A stretch of DNA of 64,000 nucleotides from Cristatella mucedo (taxonomy: Eukaryota; Bryozoa; Phylactolaemata; Cristatellidae), in contig WPIO01000044.1 in assembly GCA_009760855.2 (NCBI GenBank), positions 3,152,893 through 3,216,892 of the forward strand. Direction: 5' to 3'. Positions within the stretch are counted from its first letter, which is position 1; each line of letters begins with the position of its first letter. A program made the translations under genes and the position numbers. Positions 26,210 to 38,654 of the stretch are shown piece after piece. The notes beneath the pieces are model-generated. The model was not told where the DNA came from. It made no database searches and was given only the letters and a program-made list of their open reading frames with translations.

Positions 26210-26310
26210 TAATAATGCTTTCTATACAGCAAGTGCCTAGAAAATACATAGAGTGCCTAGAAGAGATTCAGTTCTCTGAGGGCGCTATACAAATGTATTA
26301 TTATAATATC
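26210..26310 (+). mobile_element. LINE-A 3' terminus
   Basis: About 100 bp: GCAAGTGCCTAGAAAATA, AGAGATTCAGTTCTCTGAGG, GCGCTATACAAATGTATTATTAT. Only the 3' stem-loop and tail survive. Confidence 0.7.
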
Positions 26311-26579
26311 AGGCTACTGCTCCCAGTAGCACCATCTACCTGGGTTCTCAGCCAGGATTAGTTGATCTAACATGCCTAATGGTATAAGCTTAACAAACCG
26401 ACCTCAGTATACTTCGGCTAGGCATTAGTTCAGGGATAGGCAAAAGGCCCACATAAGCTACCTGAACAGCAGGCAGTCAGCTATTCCACTAGCACAGTTC
26501 TCCAAGAGCATCCGACCCAGTTGCACCGAATTCGTGCGATCTCGAACTATTCCTATGAGCTATTCCTTTGCACTGCTAC

Positions 26580-27190
26580 CTTAGAGATGGACTTTCTGAT
26601 CTTGTCTATCTTTCTGACAAAGAAGCCAGAGAAGCGATCAACTAGATCACAAGGATCACTAGATAAAGAGCTAACCTAGGAGTGGTTAAGGAGATGGTTG
26701 ATTGTAGACATCAGCATTTTTTAATCACGTGTCTGTAGTTTAAACAATATTTTTTATAGAAGCTAGACTTGGCCTTTGCTAGGATAGATTGGTACGACCT
26801 GCAGTAGTTCTTGTATCTTTTGTATGCTTTCTCACGCTTGCGCTTAGTAGATCTAGCTAGTTTAATGTGCATGGTAAAACATAGGCCATCCGGGCATGGG
26901 TGCAAAGTATGCTTAGTCAGAGATACCAACTTGTCAAGCATGTCAGCTAGTTGTAGCATGCTTCCAAAGACGACAGGTCAGAAGGGGGACTGAGCAGCAG
27001 GGGTAAAGAAGATATTTTCGTGCGGAATGATCAAAGTCGTGGGTCCTGCGGTTTTGTGATTTTCAGATGAAGCTGGACAAGGTGGAAGGCACACACTCCA
27101 GACTGAATTCGATCCGCATAGATCCGTAAGATGAGCAGAATTTGATAAAAAATTAGGGCATGGCAGCATATGCTTTAATGCTTTCAGATC
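26580..27190 (-). mobile_element. LINE linker and 5' ORF2 fragment
   Basis: Minus frame 26711-26959 is a basic linker (KLARSTKRKREKAYKRYK, then SYQSILAKAKSSFYKKYC) of the type between endonuclease and RT domains in CR1/L2 LINEs. Upstream frame 26978-27169 is Pro-rich and uncertain. No RT motifs are joined to it. Confidence 0.55.
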
Positions 27191-28144
27191 TTTTGCTCGG
27201 ACAATTCTCCAATAGGTATCCTAACGGCAAGAGTTTATTTATTCCGCGACTGTGCTGAAGCAAGTACGGGTACTCTGCTATAGCCACTAGTCCCCATACC
27301 AGCTTCAAATTATACAGAGCTTAATCTACAAAGGTCCTAATGATTGGGATTTAAGCCAGGCTGTTACCCCAACATCATCAAGCACACCTCTGTTTTCTAT
27401 CTTCCTTATTTATTGGACCTCTAACAAAATGTTACTCCGTGGGGGCAGTCAAACCTGTAGAAGCCATGCCTTCACACAATTACTGGTTACCGAAGAGTGT
27501 GATGACCACTTCATGACCGCTTAACATAATATCTGCATTAATGCTTGGTCAAGTAGAATAACGTGAGTAGGTGGTCTGTTGTTTATGCATATTTTGTGTC
27601 AAATGCGGTAAGCTACTATTCCTAGTCGTCTAGCTGGAGTAAAAAACAAAACATTCAAATGGTGTTAACAACTATTTTACTTACACAGTAAACACCATAT
27701 TGTATGACCATAGTTATTGAGAATTCTAGCTTTTTGTTGCTTTGAAGTAATCAATTTCTTGCATAGATTAAAGTTTCGAACCATGTCTGGGCATGTGCTA
27801 CACCACGTGTTGCAAGCATTGACCGTTGCCGAGGAAGAGCCTGCCTTGTTGCTTTTGAAACAGCATAATTGGCAGATCTGACACGAATATGCATCTTTTT
27901 GACGAAGTTATAACAAAATATCCTTCGAACATTTCAATTAGGTTGCAAGCTGAAGAGGCTTTAGAAACCGCCAACATAGCACATTTTGCATATTTTCGAG
28001 AACCTTGTCAGGAAACTATGGTAGTGGTGTGCAACATTTGCTATTAACATGGCTTCTCATAACAGTTATACCTGACAGTGGGTGCACTATGTCCACAAGG
28101 AGTTTGTAAAACATGGCAATATTTGTTTTATCACGGATCCCCCC

Positions 28145-28146
<2 letters not shown>

Positions 28147-28218
<72 letters not shown>
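28147..28218. repeat. (GA)n microsatellite
   Basis: About 36 GA units following a C8 run. Arg/Glu frames over it are artefacts. Confidence 0.95.
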
Positions 28219-28479
28219 ATTTCGGATCACCCTTTTGTATTTATGGTTGACTCTACTCTTGAGCATAGGTATAGTGGCTGCATATAACAAATCCTGCTTT
28301 ATTCTTCTTCCGAAAATAAATATGCTAGCCACCAACGCCTGGTACTATCCTCCCAAGATTCACTGTCATCAATGAAAAATGTCGACATTGATACGGCCTG
28401 CATATATACATAACAGATCTCAAACAATAAGTAATGGAAAGTACACCGTTCAACCGAGGAATGGCATTTATTTTGTAAT

Positions 28480-28560
28480 TAATAACAAAGAATTGCTATG
28501 GCGCTTATAGAGATTTACATCTCTTTCTAGGCACACCAGAAGCAGGCTAAAAAGGAAAGA
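28480..28560 (-). mobile_element. LINE-A or SINE-2 3' terminus, short
   Basis: ATGGCGCTTATAGAGATTTA and CATCTCTTTCTAGGCACACC resemble the terminal stem-loop of LINE-A read in reverse. Nothing coding remains. Confidence 0.5.
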
Positions 28561-28954
28561 AGTACACAGCAGCAAGCCTTGGAATGTTGTGTAAATGAAG
28601 CAGGAAGAAGGCTTCCGGCCATGGATCGGTGATGCATGCAACAACTGAGCTACTTCGACTCAGTCAATATCTAATCTTGCAGTAATTTTCCAAGTAATTC
28701 GATTCATATGGCGTACAAAAGCTAGACCAAGTTTACTGCTCGTCAACGAGGCCGGGTGTGGTCTTCGCGAATGCTAATGGACTGGTGGGGTATCAACGGC
28801 CGATGGGTTCGGACAAGCAGCAGGTGGTGCAATCGGTGGTGAAACCGGCTGGTCACTACCTTCCCCGTGCCGTTTGCTTGCTGTCTGCTCACTACCATCG
28901 ACCAATGTGCTGAACTGCTATCCCCACGGGGGGGGGGAGCTCAGAAAAAAAGAA

Positions 28955-29095
28955 AATTAAAGCCCAGCTAATTCAACAGCCTCATTCATAGCTTCACAGG
29001 AGCCTTGGTGGCTATTAACCCCATTTGCAGCAGGCAAAAAACTGCCTGCTTTAGGACTGGAACCCACGACCTGAATAGTGAAGTGTGGTCACCTA
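28955..29095 (-). mobile_element. SINE-1, tRNA-derived, diverged
   Basis: On the minus strand: B-box-like GTCGTGGGTTCCAGTCC, body with AATAGCCACCAAGGCTCCTG, 3' end GAGGCTGTTGAATTAGCTGG. The A-box end is lost or decayed. Confidence 0.7.
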
Positions 29096-29224
29096 ATATC
29101 TAGAACAAGATCTAGGAGTAACATTATGGAGATGAAGCTAACAGATGGAGCAAATATGAGAATAGCATGCACAATTGTGTCACACATGATTACACAATGG
29201 ACTATTGACATTGACAAAGCAAAT

Positions 29225-29515
29225 GCTACACGGAACAGGTAGGTTTGCTAGTTACACTTTAAATCCCAAGTCAGCAGATGTCGTTACATAAGTCGGGAGT
29301 GAGTTCTAGCTTATGGGAGCATACGAAAATGGAATGGTCTCCATGGGCCTTGAGGTTGGTTGGAGACAGCTAACAACTAGCATAAGAAGAACCAGGAGAC
29401 ACCCGAGAAGTGCTTCAGATAGGCAAGTCAGAGCAAGATAATGAAGGGACCTGAAAATGAGTGACAAAAGCTTGAAGTTGGTGTGCATCTTGATGGAAGC
29501 AAGTGCGTGAGAGCA
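29225..29515 (-). mobile_element. LINE-A C-terminal fragment
   Basis: Minus frame 29306-29488 includes FKLLSLIFRSLHYLALTCLS, matching the FKVLSLTFRYLHSMAPAYLS block, followed (lower coordinates) by the SPDL..FKRNL region. It directly adjoins the SINE-1 copy starting at 29517. Confidence 0.7.
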
Positions 29516-29516
29516 T

Positions 29517-29700
29517 GACTGAGCCGTAATGGCTCACTAGGTAAGGCGGTTGCTTTTCACGACCTCGGCCCCGAGGTCGTGGGCTCGAATCCTGCAGTGG
29601 GCGATCCTTTATCGCCACTGCAAGCGGTGGTGATAGCCGTGAAGGCTCTTCTGTCGCTATACAAAAAAGGCTGTTAAATCAGCTAGCATTTATTTTATTT
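29517..29700 (+). mobile_element. SINE-1, tRNA-derived (best copy)
   Basis: A-box-like TGGCTCACTAGGTAAGGC near 29530, B box GGGCTCGAATCC near 29581, spacing typical of tRNA-type internal promoters. The body contains CACTGCAAGCGGTGGTGATA and the 3' end AAAGGCTGTTAAATCAGC, followed by a TTTATTTTATTTAT tail. Transcribed by RNA polymerase III if active. Confidence 0.88.
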
Positions 29701-30354
29701 ATGAGTGCAAGTCGGTGAGAAATAGTAATGTGGCAACTTTGCCGTCCACGTCTGTCAAGCCTGGTTGCCAATATTTGCACTTGATGAAAGCATCATATTG
29801 CTCAGGCAGGAAAACTAGCAAGGAAAGAGTCAAAGGAGTTTAGACAGTATGCCATTAATATAAATACATGAAGTAATTTGAAAATGGTATGCTCACGAAA
29901 GCATGCTGAATTTATGTTTGAACATTGCTTACTGAAAGCACCCAGACATGACGGTGGAGCCGATGTGATCAACAGTAGACCATTTTGGAATAATGGATAC
30001 ATTTACAGAGAGTGCTCATTCAGAATGTATTATTTAAAAACTTGTAACTACCTTCTTAGAGATAACAATTAATAATAGTAGTAATAATAATAATGTCTTT
30101 TGAGTAGCACCCTAGGAGAACCAAATCTCTATTTAGGTGCAGTTACCAAGAGTTGGTGACAAGCAAGGTAAAATGCTTTAACAGCACGAAGAGGCACCCA
30201 AGTATCATGCATAAACAAGCATGCAAAAGTAAAAAAGATAACCCTCACGACCACTGGTTAGCAGGACCTCTGATAAGTAATATGCAATGAATTGTGCACA
30301 GATAAACAGCCAAAGCACACAGAAAAAAGACAAGTTTACTGGGGCATTATACAA

Positions 30355-30495
30355 AAAAATATAATTCATTTTCATAGCGCCCTTAGAGAACTTCAGCTCT
30401 ATTCAGGCACTTCACATATGCCACGAGGTTCGAGCCCACGACCCAGGCCAGATCTTGGTCGGGGCGAGCACCTAAACTACTGGGCCAAACCAGCA
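30355..30495 (-). mobile_element. SINE-2, tRNA-derived with LINE-A-like 3' end
   Basis: On the minus strand: A-box-like TTGGCCCAGTAGTTTAGG, B box GTCGTGGGCTCGAACC, then GGCATATGTGAAGTGCCTGA and the terminal AGTTCTCTAAGGGCGCTATG. Full-length for this family (about 140 bp). Confidence 0.85.
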
Positions 30496-30574
30496 CAAAG
30501 TATATCACTCTTGCCCTTAGTCACGACATGCATAGTTTCTGAGCATATGAAAGAAAACTGACCCAGACAAAGCT

Positions 30575-31255
30575 AAAGCTGGGATATACAGGTAGGTTCT
30601 TAGCTTATTTTTGAATGTTATCAAATCGGGAGATGATTCGGTGTCAGTCAGTAGAGAGTTCCAGACATTACGGGAAGCATAGGCAATGATGGCACCATCT
30701 CCAAAGGATTTGAGGTTGGTTAGAGGCACAGCTAAGCGACTTGAGTCGAATGGGCAGGTGGTGTGATGGAAAGTCTGACAAGGAAGTATTTTAGATAACT
30801 AGGCCTGATTAAGTGAATGAGAGGAGCTAAAGGCGATAACAGCACTTTGAAGTAGATGTGCTGCTTGATGGGAAGCCATTGCAGGTCGGCAAAGAAGTGC
30901 TGTGATGTGGCAAGTGCAACGCTCACTACAGACAAACCTAGGTGCAGAGTTTTGCACCAACTGTAGCCTCTTATTGTACAGGTAGGAAGACCTACAAATA
31001 GTGAGCTACAGAAGTCTAATCGGGGTATCACGAATGCATGAACCAGCTTGGCTGTGGTGTCATTGGCTAAGATAAGTCTGAAGGCTTGCAATTTTACATA
31101 GGTAAAACTAGGCAGACTTGACTGTGGAGCTGATCGGGTTATTCAGTAGGAAGAAATTTGGAAGAGGATACTCGTGATTCCGTGCTACAACTAATGAGAT
31201 AAGCTGCAAGAGAAACACATACTGGTAGAGCCGATCTTGAGGGTTAGGCTCTCCA
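30575..31255 (-). mobile_element. LINE-A C-terminal region, degenerate
   Basis: Minus frames 30732-31091 (NDTTAKLVHAFVIPRLDFCS, then a decayed LQWLPIKQHIYFKVLL) and 30517-30729 (NLKSFGDGAIIAYA, FKNKLRTYLYIPAL). Frameshifted; no catalytic RT motif here. Confidence 0.78.
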
Positions 31256-31299
31256 GTTTCTGAGTAACAGTTGGTTTGCCCACAATTGGTAAGTTAGTT

Positions 31300-31375
31300 T
31301 TATGTCAGATGTAAAGTGCCTACAGAGAGATTGAGTTCTCTGAGGGCATTATATCAAATGCATTATTATTATTAT
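31300..31375 (+). mobile_element. LINE-A 3' terminus, inverted within a minus-strand LINE
   Basis: CAGATGTAAAGTGCCTACAG, AGAGATTGAGTTCTCTGAGG, then CATTATTATTATTAT. A plus-strand 3' tail embedded between minus-strand LINE-A segments. Confidence 0.75.
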
Positions 31376-32300
31376 GTCATTCAATCTGAGAAAGTTTGCT
31401 GCCGTCCGAGGGTAAATGTCAGCAATACATAATGCAAGGCAGCTGTGTGTTTGAGATGCAGAAAGGCAGGGCAGGATCAGATCACAAGTGCAGCTGCATG
31501 TCATCTGCCCAAAAATGAAAGTCTAGATCGTGCTTGGCGATTGAATTGGCAAGATGTTGACCTACAACGGATCCCTGGAGCATGCCATACTTTGAAAGCT
31601 GACAGATGACTGTTGGCTTTTGCCATCTGATCTCTTTGGATTCTTCCTGAGATAACGACAATAATAAAATAATAATAAATTGGTATGGCCCCCTAAGAGA
31701 TCTAAATGTCTTTCTAGGCACCGTACACATGTTGCAAAGTAAGCACGTCAATTGATCGTGATAACATGCACTGTCAGCAGGTATACTCACACAAAGGATC
31801 AATCCACACGGACCCATCACATACTATGAGAAAACAGGTGCGTTTATGGCTTCCATTTAAACGTCCAAGTCGTGTGAATCTGTTGTCACATCAGTCGGCA
31901 CCAAGTACCAGGCTTTGAGAGCAACGACATAAAAAGCTGCCAAGAGATTCAGCAAAACTAGAAGAGAGGCTTTATCTATGTCAGCACTCTTGAGAAGGTC
32001 GATATGCACTCGGAGCAGTCTGATTCTGAAAAGTGATTTGCTCTAAAACCTGACTGGAACTTGCTAGGTTTGAAGCTTGGATATAAGATTTTAACTGTCC
32101 TGACATTAATCGTTTCAGTTTCTTTAATATGAACAGGACTAGGGAGACTGGCCTCAAGTGCGCATAGTCTAGTGTCGGCTTTTTAATAAGTCTGACAATA
32201 GGCTCTTTGAAAGATGCTTGGACAGAACCCGGGGCTAAGGACGGATTTATGACGTCAGTTATGTAGGTCAGCAGTTAATCTATGCACATTTCCGCACTCA
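31376..32300 (-). mobile_element. LINE-A reverse transcriptase region split by a nested 3' end
   Basis: Minus-strand decayed RT: LDFHFWADDMQLHL (WADD replaces YADD) near 31482-31530, then upstream RT text resuming at 31936-32300. Between them, 31660-31935 is a separate minus-strand LINE-A 3' end (tail AATAATAATAAAT, stem-loop, 3' UTR and SGTKYQAL-like C-terminus). The order shows insertion of one LINE-A into another. Confidence 0.72.
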
Positions 32301-32544
32301 TTTCAGAAATGGTCTGGGCCCACCGATCAAATGAGAACATATGCTGCAGGTCTCCTAATTTAGAGTTATGTCAAGAAATCTACAATGGCCGAGGTTGATA
32401 CAAGGGGGATTGTATTCTGTAGAAGTTCTCATAGCATAGCAATGCCCCGATTGCAGGACCGTGTCTCGAGACATCAGCAGAATGAGACCAGCCGTTCATT
32501 TAGCTTCATTTTGCTTAATATAGGTTGAAAGGATGACAACTTAC

Positions 32545-32660
32545 CTGGGCGTTAAGTCAAAGTGAGCGGTCGCACAGGCAGCGTGTACACCGGCATCTGT
32601 CCGGCAGGCCGTGGTAAGAAAGATCGGCGTTAAGGGCTGAAGCACATCGTTCATGAGGTG
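32545..32660 (-). CDS. PUSL1: PUSL1-like exon 3 (catalytic)
   Basis: Bounded by acceptor TTTTTCTGCAG|CAC and donor CGCCCAG|GTAAGT. It encodes residues 33-70 plus a split Arg: HLMNDVLQPLTPIFL, then TTACRTDAGVHAACATAHFD. RTDAGVHA is the TruA-family catalytic signature; the Asp (residue 54) is the nucleophile in known enzymes. Key residues are intact. Confidence 0.95.
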
Positions 32661-32661
32661 C

Positions 32662-35230
32662 TGCAGAAAAACGAGAGGCTTGAAGCAAACGGTCACGTGC
32701 TCGAGCTCTCGCTGCCTCGCCTGTTCAGGCTTCACAAGTGCTGCGCGAGCTTGCACGTGTCAGGGCTGCCTTGGCAACCTTACCAAAGAACTGTGCCTCA
32801 CAATAACAACAGCATCAGCAGCTCATTATCCTTGACTTAAATAAAAAACGACTTAAATAGGCTGGTCATCCAGACAACTCAAGTTGTCACACGAGTAATA
32901 AATGTATGGTGTATGAATTCGTTTTGTTTGGTCCAGACAAAAGTTGGTATTACTCGCAAAAACAAGCAACATGTTTACTGAAAGCAATGCCATATTAGTA
33001 GGAGCGCTGTTGCTAGATCTGGGACAAAAGAATAAGTCGAAGACTGTAGATGCAGAAATGAGATGCAGGCATCGGGTAAGAAAACACAAGAATGTATTTG
33101 CAGATGCACAAACTCGGTTCGGCTAACAGCATAGCCACAGCAACCACATCACTTGTTATAGATATGATAACATGATATAAACTAGCACTCAAATGAGAGG
33201 ACGAATCATAAGCCAATTCTGTTATTACCGCCGGATGAGACCACTTCGCTTATATCGACGAACAGTAAAAGAATATGCACTACTTCCCTTAGCGATCAGC
33301 ACTACAGTGAGTCAACTGATACCTCGAACATGGTGCTCGGGTGCCTATAACACGAGTTGAAGGTGATAGCAAATCTCGGGGACAATCAGAATGCGCAGCC
33401 ACTTCGCATAACCAAGGACTTTGAAATTGTGTGACTGGTACTGAAATCGAGCTTTCAAAGAGTTGTGTTTGCACAAATATTCCGAAACTACATATCTATA
33501 CATTCGATCAAACTTTGGACAACTGACCGAATTCTGTACGAGCCGGAGCAAGAAGATGGAGTTCCTCAAATGAAAGTGCTGACAACTCGTTTATGCCCCT
33601 TCCCCATTAAATCCACTTGCCCCCCCTAAAACCTACATACCCCCACTGCAGATTACTGCAAGCACATGAGCGAGTGTGTAACTGTCAGGAAGAGAGAAGC
33701 TTGAGCAGGGCTAACAACAGAGGTCGAACAATTAAAATGGAGCCAGTCCGTATCCTTCTAATACAAGGCATGAAACACACACAGGGAAGGAGGGAGGGGG
33801 TCTGGGGAGCATAGAAGTCGAACTAAATGGTGAGTGGGAGTGCACCCAGAGCTATGACCGAGAGTAGCAAAGGCATAAGTGCTCGTGGTTTGATGCTCTG
33901 ATTGCACACGGGCGGCGACATGGAAACACCGAGTGGGCAAGGACAAGTCTGTATATGGGCTCGCAGCGTGACGGCTCACGACTGCCCAAATTCCCACTCT
34001 CTCTGGGTCTGCTCGCCACCATTCTTTCGGGAAGAAGCCGGATACATCGAAGGAGGGCCAAGCCACATCAAAGGTAGACCAACTTGCAGCAGCCAAGCAC
34101 TGGCCTACCGTGAGGCTACAATGCCGTCGAGTAAATGGAACTTACAAAGACGAATGGAAATATCCAGGAAACAACGAAACATGGGGCAACACATGCTGTG
34201 AGAGGCTGCACTTTCCCTAATGTGAGGAGCTGGTGCCAAGTCCACAAGTGCTATTAAGGTGGAAAGTATCTCAGCATAGTCTGAGCATTCATAAATTACA
34301 CCATAAATATAATAACCCAGTCAGACACGTAGCTGAAACAAAACACCGTAGGACAAATGCGTCTGGTCCGAATATTTAAATTGCTGCCTACAGATAACGA
34401 AATACCTTTATTTCGGGAAGCATGGCAATGGATTAACCCGAAATGACAGGAAAATTGTCCATAGCATGCCTCGATGCATTAATGAAGTGTCAGTTCTAAT
34501 TGTTTCTCGTGGAAGAAAATTACACATGAATGCTGCTTCAGTAAATGCTCGAAGGGTATCAGTGTCACGATACATCTTGAGAGGGCAAACAGCTGGTTCT
34601 CCAAAACAGTCACTCGGCCTCACTTTTGAGCACCAGAACACACATGTACACATACACTCGAACACAAAAGTATCGGCGAGGTAAACTGAAATGACCACCG
34701 GACCAAGGAATTCCTCTTATAGTAAACAAAGTGTTATTGGAACCTGCAATAAATGCAAAGTAAATATGATAGGCTTAAGAAAAATGTGAGCAACAATTAG
34801 CAATAACCTGTCTGAGCTGCTCGAGTATAGACCAAACTACGCATTTGCATTCATCTGACCTTATCGTTTCCCAAACGTCATCCTACTAATTAAAGCAAGA
34901 AAGTCCACCCTTCCTGCAGCAAGATGGCGACCAGTACTTCTGGGAGTGTAATTCTACTATGACTCAGCATAGTGAGTACACAGGCAGTGAGCTCTAGTTA
35001 AACTTGAGAACTGGAAGCAAGTCTCCAGATGTGACAAGATCCACATGAGCTCTAAAGCTTCTCTGTATCTACATCACACCACAGACACAAATGGGTTCAG
35101 GTCCTAAGATTGACTAGGCTAATCCGTTAGCATAATGGTCCTAAACTAAATTCAACAGTGTAGCATAAGCACTTCAACACCCGTAGCTGCATGCTTTGGC
35201 CCCCCCCACTGTTGAACAAGAAAATTGTCT
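32662..35230. other. PUSL1 intron 2 sequence, no feature seen
   Basis: Mixed-composition intronic DNA. Frames such as 33758-34096 and 33902-34201 overlap on opposite strands and match no family I know. Confidence 0.45.
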
Positions 35231-35235
35231 AACGG

Positions 35236-35340
35236 GCTTATTGCAATAGGTACTGCAACATTCTGGAGTAGTTGTAACTCATTATCTGGGCTCATTGCAA
35301 TAGGTACTGCAACATTCTGGATAAGTTGTAAATCAACATC
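35236..35340. repeat. 54-bp tandem duplication
   Basis: The block beginning TTGCAATAGGTACTGCAACA recurs after 54 bp (35241 and 35295), about 1.9 copies with few changes. Intronic. Confidence 0.85.
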
Positions 35341-37339
35341 TTTCATCACGATGCCAGGTAACCACCACTATAGAAGCAGCTCCAGACCATAACCTCTTTG
35401 CAGCCAATTTTCAAAGTAGTCTGAAGGCAATCATCATTAAAACCTACGTATGAGCAACGAAGTGTGATTTTCACAGATTTGCCATGAACAAAAATGGTAA
35501 ATTTAATCTAACTGCTTTATTCGACTTTGTTCCAGGCTTGGTGGGTCCGGTGAGGTCTTGCCTCAGCCCACCAAAAATTAGCATATTGCTATTTGCTTGC
35601 CGGACAGAAGTGGCTTTTTTGAGTTCCGAGCAAACATACCTTAATCATCTCGCCTACTCGCATCTGTACTAACCAGCTTCACAGTAGCAGCCTGCAGGTT
35701 ATGAGCATTAAACGTCGCAGGGGTAAAACGATGCCGCAGAGCTTCACTCTGTATCAGTCTGTCCTAGCAGGCATAGTGAAAGGTGGGCTGCTAGTACTCT
35801 GCATTATCCATAATACCGATCGTAGCCATCTTCTCCAGGTTGTACCTCACCAATGTGTCATCAATTTGCAATTGTATAGCAATTGCCATGTTGCTTAGTG
35901 CCATTTGGCAAAAAGCCCAAATTTAGCCTTTCGTAAAGGCAGTCAACAAGATGATATTAGGAATGCCGATTGGCAATAGCATGAGGTTAGAAAATGGGCA
36001 TAGCCGGGTGCATTTGTTCTTTGTGCTCCAGTCTAATGGTTCACGGTCGAATGCCTACTATTCTTCATAAACAAGGGGTTGCTCTAGTGAATATACATTG
36101 CACCAGTGGCATTCTAATCAGCTGCATTACATCAGTTGCTAGAGATTACTAGTGGTTTCCGGTCTTGACTAATGACCAGATGTGCCACTTCCTATGGCTT
36201 AGGTCTCACAAAAAGAGGCACTTTAGGTGATCACTCTTCTCTCTTAGTGGAAAGAGCCCCAGGTTTGCAGAATACAGGCCAAATATCAAGAGAGAACAAG
36301 GACTTACTTCCGTGGTACTGGCAAGATCAACTGTTGTCGTGCTCTGTCATCACCTGTATACATGCATGTGCAGGAGCTACTTATATGACTCTGTAGCTAT
36401 ATTTCGAGGTGCTAGTTCAGCAAGCCTGATCAGTCAACTGGGTTCTAAGAGTGCTGGCAACGTTGCTTATGCATGTGTTTTGTGCAAAAGACATGCAATC
36501 ATGCACACAAAATCTGCAAACCTCTCAGTTCTCAGTGTTCGGGCTGGCCAAAGCACAAATCGAAGCACTAGCGCACATGGGAACACTGGCGAACTGAGAT
36601 CCACGAGCATCCTCTTGGGCGGCTATAGTAGTCTCACTTACAGACTTGTTTCAAAAAAGGCTAAAATCTGACCATTTTAGCCAGCAGATTCACCATATTA
36701 AAAGGCGATGATATCATTCTGAGTTTCTAAACATTTATAGCATCAACCTGCAAAATATGCTGCCACAAAGAATGTGTCATGTGCACGTCTTGTGTGTTGT
36801 AACTAGGAGTCGACATCGGAAGCAAACACTTTTGCCAATCCTATATTTTTCGACTACTAACTCTTAAGGCTAAATGTCTTGTCGAAGGAGTTCAATTATT
36901 ATAAGACAATAGATTAAACCTGTATGGGTTTTTCTTATCAATCCATTCGCCTGGATCACACTTGCAGAAGTCGAGTCGACAGACTCATACAACGAGAATG
37001 TGCAATGCACAAGCAAATAAGGAAACAGCACCGAGTTTGCTAACATTTAAGCATACAAGCAAAAACAACACCCGAGATCAAGCGGCTATGCCACTGAGAT
37101 ATATGCTGCAAACAGTTTGATATGATGATTGTGATATTTCCTACTAGAATGTGCCTAAATGATTTCCCGGAATTAATTCCTTACTGTCTCATAAAGTTCG
37201 ACTAAAATGAGAGAAGCTTCGTTGCCATCACATGTCCATACTTTTCACAAGTACATGTATATCAACAGGTATGTGTGTGTTGGTGATAGGAGCACATAAG
37301 CAGGCAAATGAATATGTGCGAATACATGAAGCATGCTCG

Positions 37340-37391
37340 CACACATACACACTCGCACACAGACACACACAGACACACACAAACACACATA

Positions 37392-37467
<76 letters not shown>

Positions 37468-37495
37468 AATAAGCACATGCTCACATACACACACA
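37340..37495. repeat. (AC)n microsatellite, imperfect
   Basis: AC repeats interrupted by ACAG, ACAT and ACAA units. Overlapping His/Thr and Cys/Val frames are artefacts. It lies in PUSL1 intron 2, just downstream on the minus strand of exon 2. Confidence 0.93.
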
Positions 37496-37636
37496 AATAA
37501 GCCATTTTTTGCATACGTTTTGCTTAGCATCCTAGTTCCAAGAGCAGTGACTGTAAGGCTGGACACCAGCTATTGCATAGAAAAGCAGGCATCTACTAGC
37601 AGCCGTGGACTAACAAGACGAACTGACGATCCTCAC

Positions 37637-37685
37637 CTCAAGACAGCCTTGGACCGTACGCACATCAGTTTGCTTCTGGGAACCT
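37637..37685 (-). CDS. PUSL1: PUSL1-like exon 2 (49 bp)
   Basis: Bounded by acceptor TCACTGCAG|A and donor CTTGAG|GTGAGG. It completes Arg16 and encodes GSQKQTDVRTVQGCLE (17-32). G..(Q) and TVQG.LE match the TruA N-terminal region that precedes the catalytic loop. It is too short to show as an open frame. It was found by looking for a donor-flanked TVQG-type block with phases fitting exons 1 and 3; the alternative acceptor two bases on would introduce a stop. Confidence 0.82.
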
Positions 37686-38089
37686 CTGCAGTGAACAGCA
37701 CGACACAGCTGAATCTATTAGTTGGCCTTCTTTACTTGCCATTGCTGCAGCACACAAGCCAACCAACAGCAGCCCAGTCGAGCTGCCCTAGCCAGGTCTA
37801 CTACTTAACGAGCCTAATAACAGAGCCCAATAGCACACATAGTCCAATGGCATGCAGAGCCTCGACAGCTTTATAGTGATAACAAACACTGCAAGCAGCC
37901 GGTCCTACTAGTGAAAGCGATCACCAATGAGAAAGCACAGGCCAACAACCGACCATATGCAGCCACAGCTAACCACTCAGATCGATGCAAATAAGGACTT
38001 CGTTTCTAACGAACAGATATTTTAGTGTTGTAAGCTTGAGCTTGTAAGATGGGGAGCATGGCTGACATTGGCCATGAATGCTGGCAAGT

Positions 38090-38280
38090 GAATAATAATA
38101 ATAATAATGCACTTGATAAAGCGCCCTCAGAGAACTTAATCTCTTTCTAGGCGCTTTACATTTGCTGCAAAGGGAAATGCAATTGAATGGTAAGTAAAAT
38201 CATGCTTTAAAAACAAACAAAATTAATAATATGGTTAGGGGTGACATGCACAGGGTCAGCATGCAAGGTTATGGCTGAAT
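38090..38280 (-). mobile_element. LINE-A 3' end, heavily truncated
   Basis: (AAT)n tail on plus, then GATAAAGCGCCCTCAGAGAA, CTCTTTCTAGGCGCTTTACA and the 3' UTR to GTCAGCATGCAAGG. About 190 bp of non-coding 3' end. Confidence 0.88.
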
Positions 38281-38414
38281 TTTATGATCCACCCCTGACC
38301 ATGGTGTTAATTAATGTAATGAACCACCACTGATTCAGAAATGGGACAGACCACCGGCATAAAGGTGCTGGAAAGTACCTACAGACTTTCTCTGGTGTGA
38401 TCTTCTAAAAATAA

Positions 38415-38545
38415 TATAATAATAATGCACTTGATAAAGCGCCCTCGGAGAACTCAATCTCTTTCTATGCGCTTTACATTTGCTGCAAAAGGAAACGCAA
38501 TTGAATGGTGAGTAATAGCATTCTTGATAATGAATGAACCACGTG
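38415..38545 (-). mobile_element. LINE-A 3' end, heavily truncated
   Basis: A second solo 3' end about 130 bp from the previous one: AATAATAATGCACTTGATAA, GCGCCCTCGGAGAACTC, GCGCTTTACATTTGCTGC. It ends just before the (AC)n(CAG)n tract. Confidence 0.85.
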
Positions 38546-38547
38546 AT

Positions 38548-38654
<107 letters not shown>

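Noticed and set aside
29517-29600. Functional tRNA gene
   Set aside because: A and B boxes are present but no acceptor-stem pairing or complete cloverleaf; repeated elsewhere with a common tail, so a SINE.
35150-35220. Candidate PUSL1 exon 2 (GPKHAATGVEVL reading)
   Set aside because: Acceptor phase does not match exon 1 and the block lacks TVQG; 37637-37685 fits fully.
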